Below, in pieces: positions 48,394 through 60,184 of a DNA stretch of 64,000 bases (its first letter is position 1; every line of letters begins with the position of its first letter). The translations under genes and the position numbers were made by a program. Origin of the DNA: Chamaea fasciata (lineage: Eukaryota; Chordata; Aves; Passeriformes; Sylviidae); NCBI GenBank assembly GCA_029207755.1, contig JARCOQ010000065.1, positions 581,501 to 645,500 on the forward strand, written 5' to 3'. Below the pieces are notes generated by a model. That model was not told the origin of the DNA and made no database searches. It worked only from the letters and a program-made list of their open reading frames with translations.

Positions 48394-51300
48394 TCAATCA
48401 TCAGCTGTGCCTGGAGCTCCGGCTCCTCCGTCTCCAGGCGGTCTCATCTTCTGTGGCCCCTGAAGGTCTTCTAAGGCCACCGGTTCTTCTGAGCTAGCAG
48501 ATGACTGCAGTTCTGCAATTCGCTCCTCGAACATCAGCTGGACAAAGAGGCTTATCTGGGAGGGGCTGTCGTCGTCTCTCAGGGCCTGAAGAGCTGGAAG
48601 AGACAGGCACAGAGCCCCGGTCAGAGCCCGGATGTGCGGAAGTCCAAGGAGACCCTCCTGCCAAGGGCCATCCGAGCCAGCTCCTGCCGTGGCCACCACA
48701 AGAGAGGAGAGGGGGGCCAACGGGATTCACCGCAAAGTGCTAAACACGAATCGCCCCGCCCACGTCCCCAAAATCTCTCCGTGTTCTGCGCACGCCAGCC
48801 CTTGTCCGCACAGGGAGCCAGGCCCTCCGCAGGCAGGACAGGGATTGCAGCCCCCTGCGCGAGCATTGCGGCTCCCCCCGGCAGCCCCGCTGAGAACCCG
48901 CTGCCCTCACTCACCCTCGCTGAGGGCCTGGAGCTCTTCCTTCTGCCTCCTCAGGCGCACCCCGGCGATCCCTGGGAACACAGAGCCTGTCAGGGCCCCA
49001 GCGGCACGGCGCCCTGCCAGCGGCGCTGCCAGCCCTGTGGCCACACGGCCTCCTGCCCCGGCAGGGCTCGGCCCGGGCCCTTGCCGCATCCTGCCGCCCA
49101 AGGGCACGGCCGCAGAGGGCAGCAGCAGCCCCGAGGGCAGGCGCGGCTCCACGGCGCCGGGCGCGGATGCCGCTGCCGGGACGGGGGCTGGGGCTGGGGC
49201 TGGGGCTGGGAGGGAGCCCGGGCTCGTGGCTCACCGATGAGCTTGATGGCCGCCTCTCGCAGGGGCTCCTGTGGGTGCTCCAGGTAGGGCAGGGCCAGGC
49301 GCAGGTGTTCGGCCGCTCGGCTCTTGTCGTCTGCCAGCTGGAGAGAACGGCAGGAGGGAGGGAAGGGTTGGCGCGGGCTCAGCCCCTCGGCCGGGCGCTC
49401 CCGGCGCCCAGCCCCGGCCTGCGCTGCCCGCACAGCCCCGAGGCCCGGCCAGCGGGCGCCAGGCTCCGGAGGGGGCGGAGGGCCGGGTGCTGCCCGGGGA
49501 GCCGCGGTGCCGCCCCGCCCCGCGGCCCCGCTGGGCCGGCGCTCCGTCGGCGCCCGACTCGGGGCACAGGAGCCTGGAGAAGAGCCCGCGCGGCCCCACG
49601 GAAGGGAGCGGCGTGTGGGGCGCAGGCCGGAGCCCCTGCGTGCGGCGCTGGGCAGGGGCCACGGCTGCCAGCCCCGCACACCGAGCCCCGCCGTCAGGGG
49701 GCTTCTCCAGAGGCCGTCCTTACCACGCACTCGGCGAACTTGAACAGCTTCTCCGTCTTCAGCACGTGCTCGAGGTCGCTCCTCTTCAGGAAGCCGGCCG
49801 CACAATGCAGCGTTTCCCGAGAGGCCTGGAGAGCAGCAGAGACAGGAGGTGGCAGCGCAGCCCAGCCCAGGGCACGGGCCCTGCGTCCCTGCGCCAGGGC
49901 CAGCAGGAGGCTGCGAGCCGGGAGAGGTGCCCGGGCAGGAGGCAGCCGAGCCCCCTGTCAGGGATGCACCGGCATGACACAACGCCTCACCTTGGCCACG
50001 CGCTCGTTCACCTCGTGGCAGTGCAAGTAGAGTGGGAGCAGGCTCTGGCTCACAACTGTGTTCAGTGGCTCTTTGCCCTCATCCGCTACCAAGCCCATCA
50101 CCTTTTGGAAAAGCTGAATGGAGAGCAGCTGCACCTGGCTGTTGTCCTGAAGGAAAGGAAGCGGAGGAGGCCTCAGCACCAATTTCTCCAGCCCAGCCGG
50201 GCAAAAGCCTAAAAATCCCCAGGGCACAAAGTTTCTGCGCAGCAGCTAATGCCCGTGGCACGCAGAGCCTTACGTTTCCAAAGAGCGACAGGAGGAGGTC
50301 GGCTAGCTTCAGGGCAGTGGTCCTGCCGATGACGGAGTCTTTCCGCTGGCACACATTGGTGAGCGCAGAGAGGGACATGGCGACCACCTCTCCGTCGGCA
50401 TCCCCAAGCCGCTCCAGGAGGCTTGGAAGCAGGCTGCGTACACCTCCGGCCTGTATGGAACACAAGGCTGTGCTGGGAAGCCACCAAGAGCTGCAGCGCC
50501 AACACCGCCCTGGCTCTGCTAGCCCACCCTGCCGCTGCTGGGCCCAGAGGCCAAAGGCCTGTCCCGAAGCCCTCGAGCAGCTGGAGCAGGAGGCAGGAGA
50601 GCTGGGAGCAGCTGCCTCAGCTCCTGAAGCCCAGCCAGCCCAAGGGGCTGCTTTCCCCAGCGCAGCTTCAGCCGCTGCCCCCTTCTCACCATCGAGGGCT
50701 CCTCGCTGAGCCGCACAAGGCCTTTGAGCGCCAGGTGACGTCTCTGCCTGCACGTGCCCCGCAGGTGCCTTGACATCTCCTCCAGGACACGGCCTGCGCA
50801 TTCCCTCAGGTCCAGGAACTTGATGACCTGAAAGGCACAGGGCAGTGACAGGTGACCCGAACAGCAGGAGCCCAGAAGCGCACAGGGCCGGGCCCAGGCA
50901 GCAGCAGCAGCAGCAGCACAGGGCTCGGGCACCGGCCCAGGCAGCTGCAGCTACGAGAGGGCAGAGGGCTGAGAGGCAGCTGAGCGAGGCAGCGCTGGCT
51001 CACCTCCACCAGGAATGCCAGGGAGGGCAGATCCCAGCGTGGCTCCTCCCTGCTTAGTGGCTGGAGTAGGTAGAAGCCAATGCGGGAACAGCTGTGGCCC
51101 AAGTGACGGCGCATCTCCCTGTCAGGGGGAAAAAGGCAGCAAGAGCCTGAGGTGGGGGGGACAGTCTTCTCCCAGGAGGTCTAACTCACAGGTCCGGTCT
51201 TTCCCCAGTATCCCTGGAGGGGGATGTGGGCGCTTTGGGAGGCGGCCCCTTCTGGGCACCCTCCTCTGCCAGCCTTTTCCAGTCGGCTTGGCCGGCCCTC

Positions 51301-53379
51301 GGTGACGAGGCCCTCGAGGCCATGAGCACAGGGACTGTGTGGGGCACAGGGGACAAATGTGGGAGAGAAGGGGTTCTCACCTGGCCAGCAGACCCACGGC
51401 ATAGTGCTGGGTGTCAGCACAGAGCAGCGTGTCCCAGCCACGCTTGCGCTCCATAGCCATCATCTCTGTGTTCCACCACATTTGGCTGAACAGAGCCTTC
51501 ATGGCCTGCACTGCAAACCTGTGTGCAGAGCAAAACCCAGGTCACACGGCGAGCGCTGGCGCCGGCCACAAGGACATTGAAAAGACAGGAGGACTGGCAC
51601 CTGTTGGGGTTGCTGGGAAGGCCGTGTTCCTCCTGGCACGCTCTCCAGAAGTCAGCAACTTCCACTGGCATCTCTTGTGTGGTGATGACAATGTGGAAGA
51701 GGAGAGCAACAAACAGACGGGCTGAATGAAGGAGCACTGCCCTGTGGCATTTGGGCACCTGGACAGTCAGCCACAGCCCCAGAGTTGCCTGCAAAAGAAG
51801 CAGCCCGAGACAGAGCTCAGTGCTAAGATGTCCGTGTGGCAGGGCCCGAGGGGAGACGCAGGGGGAGCGACGGGCCTGGAGCCCCCTGAGCCTGCCCTAA
51901 GCCAGTGCCTGAGGCAGGGAGAGGACGGAGAGCTGATGGAGAGGCGACCGGGGAGCGAGCAGAGGCCGGTTCCAGAAGCTCACCGCCAGGGCAAAAACGT
52001 CCTCGTCGTCGCCATCGGAGGTGGTCGTTGTATGCAGAGGCCAATCCTCCATCACGCGGATGAGTGCTGGCAGCACCTTCTCCGCTGTCACAGCCGACGA
52101 GCCTATGGCTCTCCACATGCTTGCAGCAGCTCTGTGGGATTGGAGCTCTGTGTCAGGGCCGTCTCAGTCACAGTAGCATGCCCTGTGCAGCTGTGGAGGC
52201 CCAGGTGACAGAGCCCTGGTGCCCTGAGGGGCAGGGAGGGAGCATGGCAGCAGGCTGGTGGAACAGAGGGGCCCAAGGGTCCTGGACCGCTCCGCCTGTC
52301 TGGCAGAGCCCATTGGACAGGCTCTGCAGGGCAATGGGCCCTAAAGGCTGCTGAGCCCTGAGCTCTCAAGGCAGGTGGGCCCCATACCTGTCACACGTTG
52401 GGGCACAGCGCAGGAGGGTCAGCACAACGTCAGCAGGTTGCTCTTCGGCCAGCCTCAGAAAGTCCAAGCGCATCCTGGCATCCAAAGTGACACAGGCCGC
52501 CAGTCTCTGGTGAAGGTCCTTCACCATGGCTGGCACCTGGAGGATACATGGGGAAGACCTGGAGCGCTGTCCAAGGGAGCAGCTTTCCCCAAGAAGTGCT
52601 TCCCCTCCTGCCACACTCTCCTGGCCTCCAAGACTCAGGGTCTCCTTTGTGTTGGTGTTTCTGAAGACCACGCACTCAGTCACTGCCATGTCCGTATTTG
52701 CTGCGTCACTGATTGCAGCATCCAAGCGCTGAGTCAAATCTGGGCTGACATTGGGCTCTGCCTGGAGCTCAGTCGGCCTGCGGTCAGGCTCAGCTGTTGC
52801 ACGGCTTCTGGTCATCCTACGTCGAATGGGCACGAGCCTCCGGAACATCTGCAGGAGGGCAAAGGACAGGGAAGAGAGACGCGTTCCATGGAGTGCTCCA
52901 AGCACGGAGCTCGGCCGAGCAGTGACAGCAGGCCCAGCCCAGGCGGGGATGGCTGCACGTACCTTCAGTGATCTGCGGAAGCGGCCACGGGTGGGCTTCT
53001 TCTCCTGTGTCTGCTCCATGGCTGCATCTGGCAAAGAGCGAGCGTAGCCAGAGCTGAGGGGTTGCAGGAGAGGCCAGAGAAGCCAGCCCTGCTCTCCCCA
53101 GGCAGGGACAGCCCCGGGATGCCCCAGGGGATGGAGCACAGCTGCTGCAGGGGCAGCCTCGGCCCCTCTTCCATCCTGTCAGTGGGCGGAATGGGAACGG
53201 GGATGGGATGGGGCCAAGCTGTCCGCAGCCATCGGCCTTGTGGCCCGGCTCTGCCACTCACCATCCTGCTGTGGCTGGAACTGCTCCAGCTCTTGAGGGG
53301 GTTGTGCTGGAGCATCTCCAGGGCTTGTATTTCTTCTCCTCCAGCAAACCGTGAAGAGGTCGCGAAATCTGCCCGCCAT
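48394..53379 (-). CDS. MROH-family (maestro) HEAT-repeat protein, 14 exons, apparently intact
   Basis: Exons on the minus strand: 53379-53262, 53027-52963, 52848-52388, 52131-51984, 51788-51601, 51518-51381, 51118-51004, 50827-50690, 50450-50274, 50146-49991, 49825-49724, 49337-49235, 48971-48915 and 48593-48394. All have AG acceptors and GT donors, phases agree, and the sum is 2166 nt, about 721 residues plus stop. The ATG at 53379 has G at -3 and +4 and is the first ATG of its open frame. MROH-like features are MWRAIGSSAVTAEKVLPALI and VMEDWPLHTT.TSDGD, then helical HEAT pairs such as SLLPSLLERLGDADGEVVA and LRLALPYLEHPQEPLREA. The N-terminus is basic and low-complexity; the C-terminus is acidic, then Gly/Pro-rich. 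MROH1 and MROH2 proteins are about twice this length, so this is a short form. I infer a helical scaffold role; the biochemical function of this subfamily is unknown. No frameshift or stop was found. Confidence 0.85.
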
Positions 53380-53684
53380 GTCAGTGTCTGGCCTCGAGGG
53401 CACCTTCAGACAGATGCCTCTGAGGAAACCAGGGAAAACCCTGAGGCAACAAGTCGTGCAGTTGTGCCTTGAAGGCACCTGCGGCAAAGAAGCCTCAGGA
53501 AGGCTGCAGGACAGCAAGTCCTGCACACTGGTCTTGAGGGCTCCTGCCACAACGACAGGAGACTCCTTGTGGTGCTTCAGGTCACCAGATCCTGTGGTCT
53601 GGCCGCGAGGGCACCGACCGCAGGGTTGGGAGATGCCTCGGGAAAGCTCCGAGTCACCAAGTCCCGCAGTCTGGCCGCGAGGTC
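53377..53684 (-). repeat. ~65-75-bp tandem repeat leading into the MROH start codon
   Basis: On the minus strand, copies begin GCCCTCGCGGCCAGAC or a close variant near 53684, 53612, 53541, 53476 and 53401, each followed by a CAGGACTTGSTG-like word and CCTGAGGC-like word. Spacing is 72, 71, 65 and 75 bp. The last copy contains the start codon at 53379. The repeat therefore forms the 5' UTR or proximal promoter. The spacings are not all multiples of three, so a conserved coding role is unlikely. Confidence 0.75.
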
Positions 53685-53699
53685 AGCTGCAGGAGCAGC

Positions 53700-54434
53700 G
53701 CTTCGGAAAGGCTCCGGGTCGGGCACAAACGAGCGGGCTGTGTGGGAACTCCTCACAGCACCTCTCTGGCGCGTCCTGTCCCGTGGCGTGCTCCGAGCAC
53801 TGTGGCGTGGCTGCGTTGTTGCCAGCACCTATGTCACCGCGTGTCACAAAGGCTCCTTGGACACCCTGTGCTGTTCCCTGCCACGGTGACCACGCTGCTG
53901 CACCATGTCACAAAGGGCCCATGCACACCCTGCCACCTGCCCCGGCCCTGCCCCCGCTCCACCCAAAGTGGCCCAGGTCCGAAGGAATCCCTCGGCCCAA
54001 GTGTCTAAGGGAGCCCAACAGGACCTTGAATGATTTGATGGCTCGAGCCATCGGCAACCGCTGCCCTGCTCTGCGGGCTCAGGGCGGCAGAAGGAGCCCC
54101 CAGGGCTGCCGACGCAGCCTCAGCGGGAAGGGCACGGGGCCTGCCACAGAAGCTGGCACGGCCTCCCTTCTCTCAGCTGATAATTGTCTTCAACCAAAGT
54201 CAGACTTTCACTTCAAACCCAGCTCAGTGCAGGCATCCATCTTTCCATTTGCTGTGTTTCCAAAGCAAGGAAGGGGCATGAGTTTAGGAGGGGCTGGTTC
54301 AGCTCAGCCTTGCTGATAAAGCAATTTGGGTTTTCCCTCATCAATCTGTTTCATTAACTACAAATGCAGAATTGGAGAAGTTGTTGGATATTTTTGCGTT
54401 TTTCTGCAGCTGGCGGCAGGAGACTTTGCTCAGA
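53700..54434. other. GC-rich upstream region of the MROH gene, no gene recognised
   Basis: GC-rich sequence holding two related words (TGTCAC...CACAAAG followed by ACACCCTG) at about 53,828-53,870 and 53,905-53,935. The long plus-strand open frame (53351-54316) is antisense to the MROH start and repeats and shows no domain. It probably includes the MROH promoter, but I cannot pinpoint a TATA box or start site. Confidence 0.4.
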
Positions 54435-54805
54435 CCGGGGGTTGGGGCTGTCCAGCCTGGAGAAGAGAAAGACCTGGGGAGATTTCATTGGGGCCTTCCA
54501 AGACCACAAGGGAGCCTGAAAGAGCTGCAGAGGGACTTTGGACAAGGACCTGGAGTGCCAGGACAAGGAGGAATGGCTTTAAACTACAGGAGGAGAGATT
54601 TAGATGGGATCTTGGGAAGGAATTCCTCCCTGGGAGGGTGGGGAGGGCTGGGCTGGAATTCCCAGAGCAGCTGTGGCTGCCCCTGGATCCTTGGGAGTGT
54701 CCAAGGCCAGGTTGGAGCCCCTGGGACAGTGGGAGGTGTCCCTGCCCGTGGCAGGGTGGGGCTTGAAGGTCCTTCCATCCCAAATTCCATGATTCCAACC
54801 CAAAG
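54435..54805 (+). mobile_element. CR1 LINE 3' end
   Basis: Contains the ordered CR1 3' landmarks CCAGCCTGGAGAAGAGAAAG, TTTAAACTACAGGAGGAGAG, TTTAGATGGGAT, GTGTCCAAGGCCAGGTTGGA, GGAGGTGTCCCTGCCCGTGG and GAAGGTCCTTCCATCCCAAA, then TTCCATGATTCC. It is clearly the terminal ~370 bp of a 5'-truncated insertion. Confidence 0.9.
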
Positions 54806-54956
54806 ATAACCTGGATTGGAGGCAGCACTGCCTGGGGGCTAAAGCACCTTCCCAGCTGTTATCAGAACAGGAGTTGCAGACATTTTATCCCTGGGTTTTC
54901 TTCATTGTCCCTCAGCTGGGAGGTGATGGGAACGACCAGCAGGAGCTTCCCCAGGC

Positions 54957-55366
54957 CCTGGGACTGGGACACTGGGAAGGGGACACTGGGAATGGGACAC
55001 TGGGAGTGGGAAACTTTGGGAATGGGATACTTTGGGAGTGGGACACTGGGACTGGAACACTGGGAATTGGACACTGGGAGTGGGACACTGGGAGTGGGAC
55101 ACTTTGGGAGTGGAACACTGGGAATGGGACACATTGGGACATTTTGGGAGTGGGGACACTGTGGGAATAAGACTCTTTGGGCATGGGACTCTTTGAGAAT
55201 GGGACACTGGGAATGGGACTCTTTGGGAATGGGACACTAGGAATGGGACACTTTGGGAATGGGACACTGGGAATGGGACACTGGGAATGGGACACTGGGA
55301 ATGGGACAGTTTGGGACAGTTTGGGAAGGGGACTCTTTGGGAGTGGGACGCTTTGGGAGTGGCACT
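54957..55366 (+). repeat. Minisatellite with a 13-16-bp unit
   Basis: About 28 imperfect copies of GGGACACTGGGAAT and the longer form GGGACACTTTGGGAAT run over ~410 bp. Variants have GACTCTTTGGGA or GGAGTGG. The two unit lengths (with or without TTT) alternate irregularly. Open frames on both strands are by-products of the repeat. Confidence 0.92.
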
Positions 55367-57048
55367 TTTACAACCACTATTGGCTTTGTGGTTTATCCTG
55401 AGACAACAGACCCAACCATAAATTGTCACTTCAGGGCCAGCATTTAGTGCCAGCTCAGGGAAATGCAGGGTGGTTGTGGCAGGTATTAAACACCCCCAAT
55501 AAATCCTGGAGGAGGATCCCAGGGTAACAATGCCTGCTTGCCAAATCTGTTTGCAGAGCGCACAAAAGCAATGAGGAAAACATTGCAACAGCACAAAGGT
55601 TTTCTCACAGCTCCACCACAGGCTTCTGCCTCAGCAAAGCTGATTGTTGGTGCTTTTCTTCCAGCCCCAAACTGGGATTGAGCCAGGCCCTGCATCCATT
55701 GGGACTGGGATGCTGTGGCTGTAGGATAAACCCCCAGCCAAGCCCCGCAGGGAGCCATTTATCCTGTTTGGAGCCCGTTTATTTTTCCTCCTTCCCCTGA
55801 AGATGTGTGTGAGGAGCAGAGATTCAGCCAGGCCCTCTTCCCAGGCCCATGGGATGTGTGTTTCTTTCCCGTTTCCTGGAAGTGCTCGGTGTTTGGGGAA
55901 GGTTGCTGGGCCACGAGGAGCTGCTGGACACCATCCACAGCCCCTCTCAGGCATTTTCTGCTGGGTGGGACTCCCTGAAAATCCCTTCAGCTTTGTAGGG
56001 AAAGCACTTTTCCTACGGGGCACACAGGGTGTGAGGCTGGCTCTGGGAAAGAAATATTCCCAGGGAAGAAAGGCTGGGAACGTGCTGACGGCAGCACTGT
56101 TCTTTCAGGTGTCACTGTAAGAAGCTTCTAAAAAGCTCCATTTCTGCTTGGTGGGCAGAAAGTGCAGGAAAAAGTGCTGGGAATGTGTGGAGTAGGAGCT
56201 GAAATGATGTTGGGACAGCTCGGGCTGGAGGCAGGAATGCTCAGCAGGGAAGGAACAGGCAGCCTTAAAAGAAGAGAAAGCTTGAACATGTGAATTCTAG
56301 ACAAAAGAATTTATACAGAGCTGATGAATTATGACTGATTCGCAGCGTGTTTGGGCTCCTGAAGACACAGATTTGGGGTCCCTGACTGTCAGAGCTGTGC
56401 TGTGAATTTTGTGGTGGTGCCATCCCCTCCTCCCCAGCACCCCCAGAGCAGGGCTCAGCTGGGCCTCATCCCACCCCTTATCTCCGGTGCATCTGCTGGC
56501 TCCAATTCCCCGCAAGAATCAGATTTGAAGGAGTGACAAATGCCCTCATCGGTTGTTTCTCCTCTTTGGGTGGGGATGTAAACTCAGAGAAGCCAAGGAA
56601 AAGAGCCCAATGCTTCGCAGGGCTTGGGCAGATTCCCAGGGGTGAATTCCCAAAGGAATGAGGAGTCTGTTCCCCAGCAGGCTCCATGTTCAGTTGGATC
56701 CAGGGAATTCAGCTGGACATCCTGGAGCCAAGGCCTGCCCCAAAGCTTTTCTTGCTGGGGTGGAACATAAGAAGTGTGAGTTCCCAGTTTGCCAGGCAGC
56801 TCAAACAAGGCAGCAAACACCCCACTGAAGGCTGGGATGTTCTGACTTGGCATGGCTCTCTAAAGCGGGATTTTTATCCGTTCCCTTTCCTGAGGTCACT
56901 TTTCTCTCCCCATTTTCCCCTCCCTATCGCTTTCCAGAGCCATACCCTTGGCACTGGTTGGCAAATGTCAGATATTTCGACTTGAGTTGTGTTTTCTATG
57001 AATGTTTTGTGATGTGGATCTCAAATTTCCAGGAAAAAAAAAACACCA

Positions 57049-57100
57049 ACAAACAAACAAACAAACAAACAAACTCAACAACAACAACAACAACAACAAA
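57049..57100 (+). repeat. (CAAA)n then (CAA)n microsatellite
   Basis: An A-rich run leads into (CAAA)n at about 57049-57074 and (CAA)n at about 57075-57100. Confidence 0.9.
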
Positions 57101-57229
57101 ACAGTATTTACCTTCCAGATAAGGAAAAAAAAAAAAGAAAAAATTCATTCCTTTTTTCTTCAGTTTCTTCTCATCTGACTTCATCTCCTGGTTTCCATGC
57201 CGGGAGTGGTGGAGGCCCCAGCCCTGAAA

Positions 57230-57320
57230 GTGTTTCACAATCCTGTGGATGTGCTGGGTTAACAGCTGGGCTGATGCTCCTGGAGGTCTTTTCCAACTTT
57301 AGGGATTCTGGGATGATTCT
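57230..57320 (+). mobile_element. Short CR1 3'-end fragment
   Basis: CTCCTGGAGGTCTTTTCCAA followed by GGGATTCTGGGATGATTCT resembles the last ~50 bases and the 8-bp terminal repeat of CR1. The upstream part is too decayed to define a start. Confidence 0.5.
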
Positions 57321-59612
57321 AAAAGGACAAAGAACTGGTGGTTCCAAAGGGTTTCAGCTCCTCTGGGTGTAAGCAAAGCAGATTCCACAGGAGATGTGCA
57401 TGGCCAGGTCAGCCTGGTGGGATTTCCTTCCCCATCCAAGGGGAAACTGGTTCCTATGTGCAGTCACAGTCATTTACATGTTAATATCTTTGGGAATGTT
57501 GTTCCCAACGGAAGCAGGGAGAGGTAAAATCCCTTGCAGCCTTCCCAAGTCTCTGGGATCCATTCCTCGTGCTGGTGGTCAGGGGTGGGTGGAATTCAGG
57601 ATTTGCCCAAATGGAAGAACTAAAAACAGAAAGAAACCAAGTTGTGAGGGAAAGCTTCTCACAATTTCCACTAAAACAATCCGAGAACTTGCTTTACTCA
57701 TTTCCTTCTGCTCAAACCAGGTTCTTGTCAATGAATCCTGTTCTTTTTCCTCCTTCTCAAGGAGCATGTGGAGCCCAGGCCCAGCTGTGACTCAGGTGAA
57801 AGCACAGCACCATTTTTCCTGCCTCGGGGGAAGAAGGTGAGTCCTGGAGGTCCCCTAAGAAATGACCAAATTTTGCAAGCCAAGGAAGCTGGGATGAATC
57901 TTTCCTTGAAACTCTGGGCTGGGAATAATTCCCTTCGCATTTCCTGAGTGGGGATGAGCTGGTTGTGGTGCCAGGAAAGGCCTGGGGAATATCTCAGATA
58001 CTCACCTGTAGGATTTGTGTTTTATACACTTGGCATTTGTGGGGAACAGCAAGGTGAACACACTCGTTTCCTTCTCTCAGGCCGTGAATAACACTGAGGA
58101 AATTGTTTGCACTTGGAAACCACAAGGTGGGGAGCTCAGGGACATCAAAATGCAAAGAATTGTAATCTGTGGGTGAAACTCTGAAATCGAGTGTTGAGCA
58201 AGATGCTTCTAAAGGAAACAATATATTTTCAGAATTAGATCACTAGGGATTTTTTTCTGCTGTGCAAAATAATTTCTCATTCACTCTTTGAAGGAAATAA
58301 AGAAGAAAATTGCATTTCACCTCCCTCTCCAGCTCCTTACTTTAATGTATACCTAGGCAGAATTTCTTGTCCTCTAATTTGAATTATCAGTTTGTGAAAT
58401 GGTTTTTTCCTCCCCTCTTCCAGCTTGTTTCCAATTCTTTGCCTATAAGGAAATGATTGTGCTCCCCCTTTCCCACCCTTTTCTCATCCAAATTAGAGCT
58501 TTTTGTCATTTTTTTCCCCCATGGTATCACTTTCTTGGGTTATGAAGCAAAGCCTCATGCTCTGAGATAAACCTGGATACGTGGAGATGACTCAGGATTA
58601 TTGGAATAATTGTGACTTTTCTTTTTGGGTTTTATTTTAAACCATCTCAACCCAATGAGAACATTTAACACAACCATGTCAGCTACAGGGGTAGAATTTA
58701 ATTGAATTTCCTCAGATCCAAGGCCTGGCAGAGCTGCTGAGAAGGAATTCCACAGAGGGGAGGAATTAATCTAAAAGTGAGGGATCAGGTGTATCAGCAA
58801 AGGAATTCAAGTTGAGGAAACAAGGGGAGCACTGAATCAAGTTGTCTGCTTGGGAAATTCTCCAGGCTGCAGCAGAGAGAAGGAAAGAAACCCAGCCCAC
58901 CTCAGCCAGGTCTTGGAAAATCTCCAGCAAAGTTCAGGCACTGGAGGGCAGAGGAAATGCCTGAGGAGGAACTTCTGGATGTGCAGAAAATGCTCAGCCC
59001 TGGGCGGGGGAGAAGCAGGAGCCTGCCTGGAGCTCTGCCCTTGGGATAAAGAACTGAGGGAGAGAACACAGAGCTCAGAGGGGACAGCAGGAGCCTGCAG
59101 TGAGGAGCTGCTGGGCTGTCCCACAGCCCTGGATTTGGGAACAGGATGGTTTCTGTGTCAGCCCTGCCACGTGGGGAGCAGTTCCCTGTCCCATCCATTC
59201 TGTGCTCCCAGAGGATGAGGAGCCCTGGTGACAACCAGCTCTCCTCGGCCCTCAGCCAGAGAAGGGAAGCAGAGCCCTTGCCCAGGCTGGGAACTTCCTT
59301 CACTCCCAGCCTGGGTGACACCAACCTCCAGCATCTGATTCAGGATCAAAGCTTCCTCCTGCAATTCCAGCCCTTAGCGACGCAATCCTTCGTGTCCATC
59401 CCGCTGGAAGAAACTGCAGAGTTTGAAGGAGTTTAAATCTTTTCAGAATGCATCTTTTCAAAGGTGAACTACCCAGGAAATGCTTTGCTTCAGTGGCTCT
59501 CAGGCAGCTGCAGTTGTTCAGGATTTCCACCAAATAACCTGGAAGATCCTCCAGGAGTTTGTGTATGTTGAGGAAAACAGGCACAACAGGAAAGTTTGTG
59601 CATGGAGCCAAG

Positions 59613-60008
59613 TGTTGGGTTAACCGGAGCCGCAGGAGAAGAGCCTCATGCTATCATGGTCAGCAAATCTCGTTTATTTCAGGTAGCATACACACATTTA
59701 TATCTTCTATAATCAGCTCATACATATTGCAAAAGTTAAGCTCAGGATTGGTGCTCAGACTAAAAGTCAGCTATGCCTCTTTCTACATTTCTTTGTGGTT
59801 ACATAGTTTGAGTAAGTTTTAGTTTTACCGTGCTTCTCCCTCATATCTTTCAGCTACAAGGTCTTGTTATCGTATAGCAGCTGTGCTCAAGGACATACGA
59901 AGCTTACTGCCTTGCTGGTTTTCATGAGAGTGCCTGTGTGCTCAGCAAAGCTCTCTCATGTCTGCGTGACCTTTTGCAGCTAGCCAGTTATCAATCACAC
60001 TCTCCACA
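59613..60008 (-). mobile_element. 3' LTR of the class II provirus
   Basis: On the minus strand it starts TGTGGAGAGTGTG at 60008, right after the polypurine tract, and ends CCCAACA at 59613, 396 bp. AATAAA is at 59678-59673. It aligns with the solo LTR at 36111-36512. The six host-side bases GCCAAG (59607-59612) should recur beyond the unseen 5' LTR if the ends are right. Confidence 0.88.
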
Positions 60009-60184
60009 CTTCCCCCGTTTTCTTTTACTGCTATCATTGTCATCTTAAAATTATCAAACATTGACAATACCATACGCTGCAAATATTGCAACACACAAGG
60101 CAAAACTAAAAGCAAAACAACAATTACAAGCAAAATCACAAACACTACTTGTATCAAATGTTTTAACCAGCCTGTAATGTGCAC
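59942..60184 (-). pseudogene. env: env remnant: membrane anchor and tail only
   Basis: An 80-codon open frame has a strong hydrophobic helix (LIQVVFVILLVIVVLLLVL) followed by a short tail. The frame runs across the polypurine tract and ends inside the LTR at 59942, as env genes commonly do. It lacks the surface unit, cleavage site and fusion peptide. Its upstream end abuts the broken RNase H at about 60,165-60,190. Confidence 0.7.
60009..60026 (-). promoter_or_regulatory. Polypurine tract
   Basis: On the minus strand AAAAGAAAACGGGGGAAG immediately precedes the LTR start TGTGG. It is purine-only apart from one C, and is the expected plus-strand primer site for reverse transcription. Confidence 0.8.

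Larger units (their letters stand above)
55367..59612. other. No recognised gene; contains a microsatellite and a CR1 fragment
   Basis: Moderately GC-rich sequence with many overlapping short open frames and no domain or convincing exon. The frames at 55803-56120, 57394-57840 and 58850-59218 end without recognisable motifs. The region borders the 3' end of the class II provirus at 59613. Confidence 0.4.

Noticed and set aside
48632..50212. Plus-strand open frames of 200-313 codons
   Set aside because: They are antisense to MROH exons and introns in GC-rich DNA and show no domain; the minus-strand exons explain the region.
53351..54316. Plus-strand 321-codon open frame
   Set aside because: It is antisense to the first MROH exon and its tandem repeats, with low-complexity composition and no recognisable domain.
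54862..55594. Open frames of up to 230 codons rich in SQCPIPSVPFP or GNGTLGMGH-like repeats
   Set aside because: They are direct translations of the minisatellite in both directions, not evidence for a repetitive protein.
57041..57110. CRISPR-like or regular short repeat
   Set aside because: It is a plain (CAAA)n/(CAA)n microsatellite with no spacers, and the DNA is eukaryotic.
59559..59822. Plus-strand 87-codon frame shared with 36136-36513 on the minus strand
   Set aside because: Both are antisense translations of the same LTR family, so the similarity reflects shared repeat DNA.
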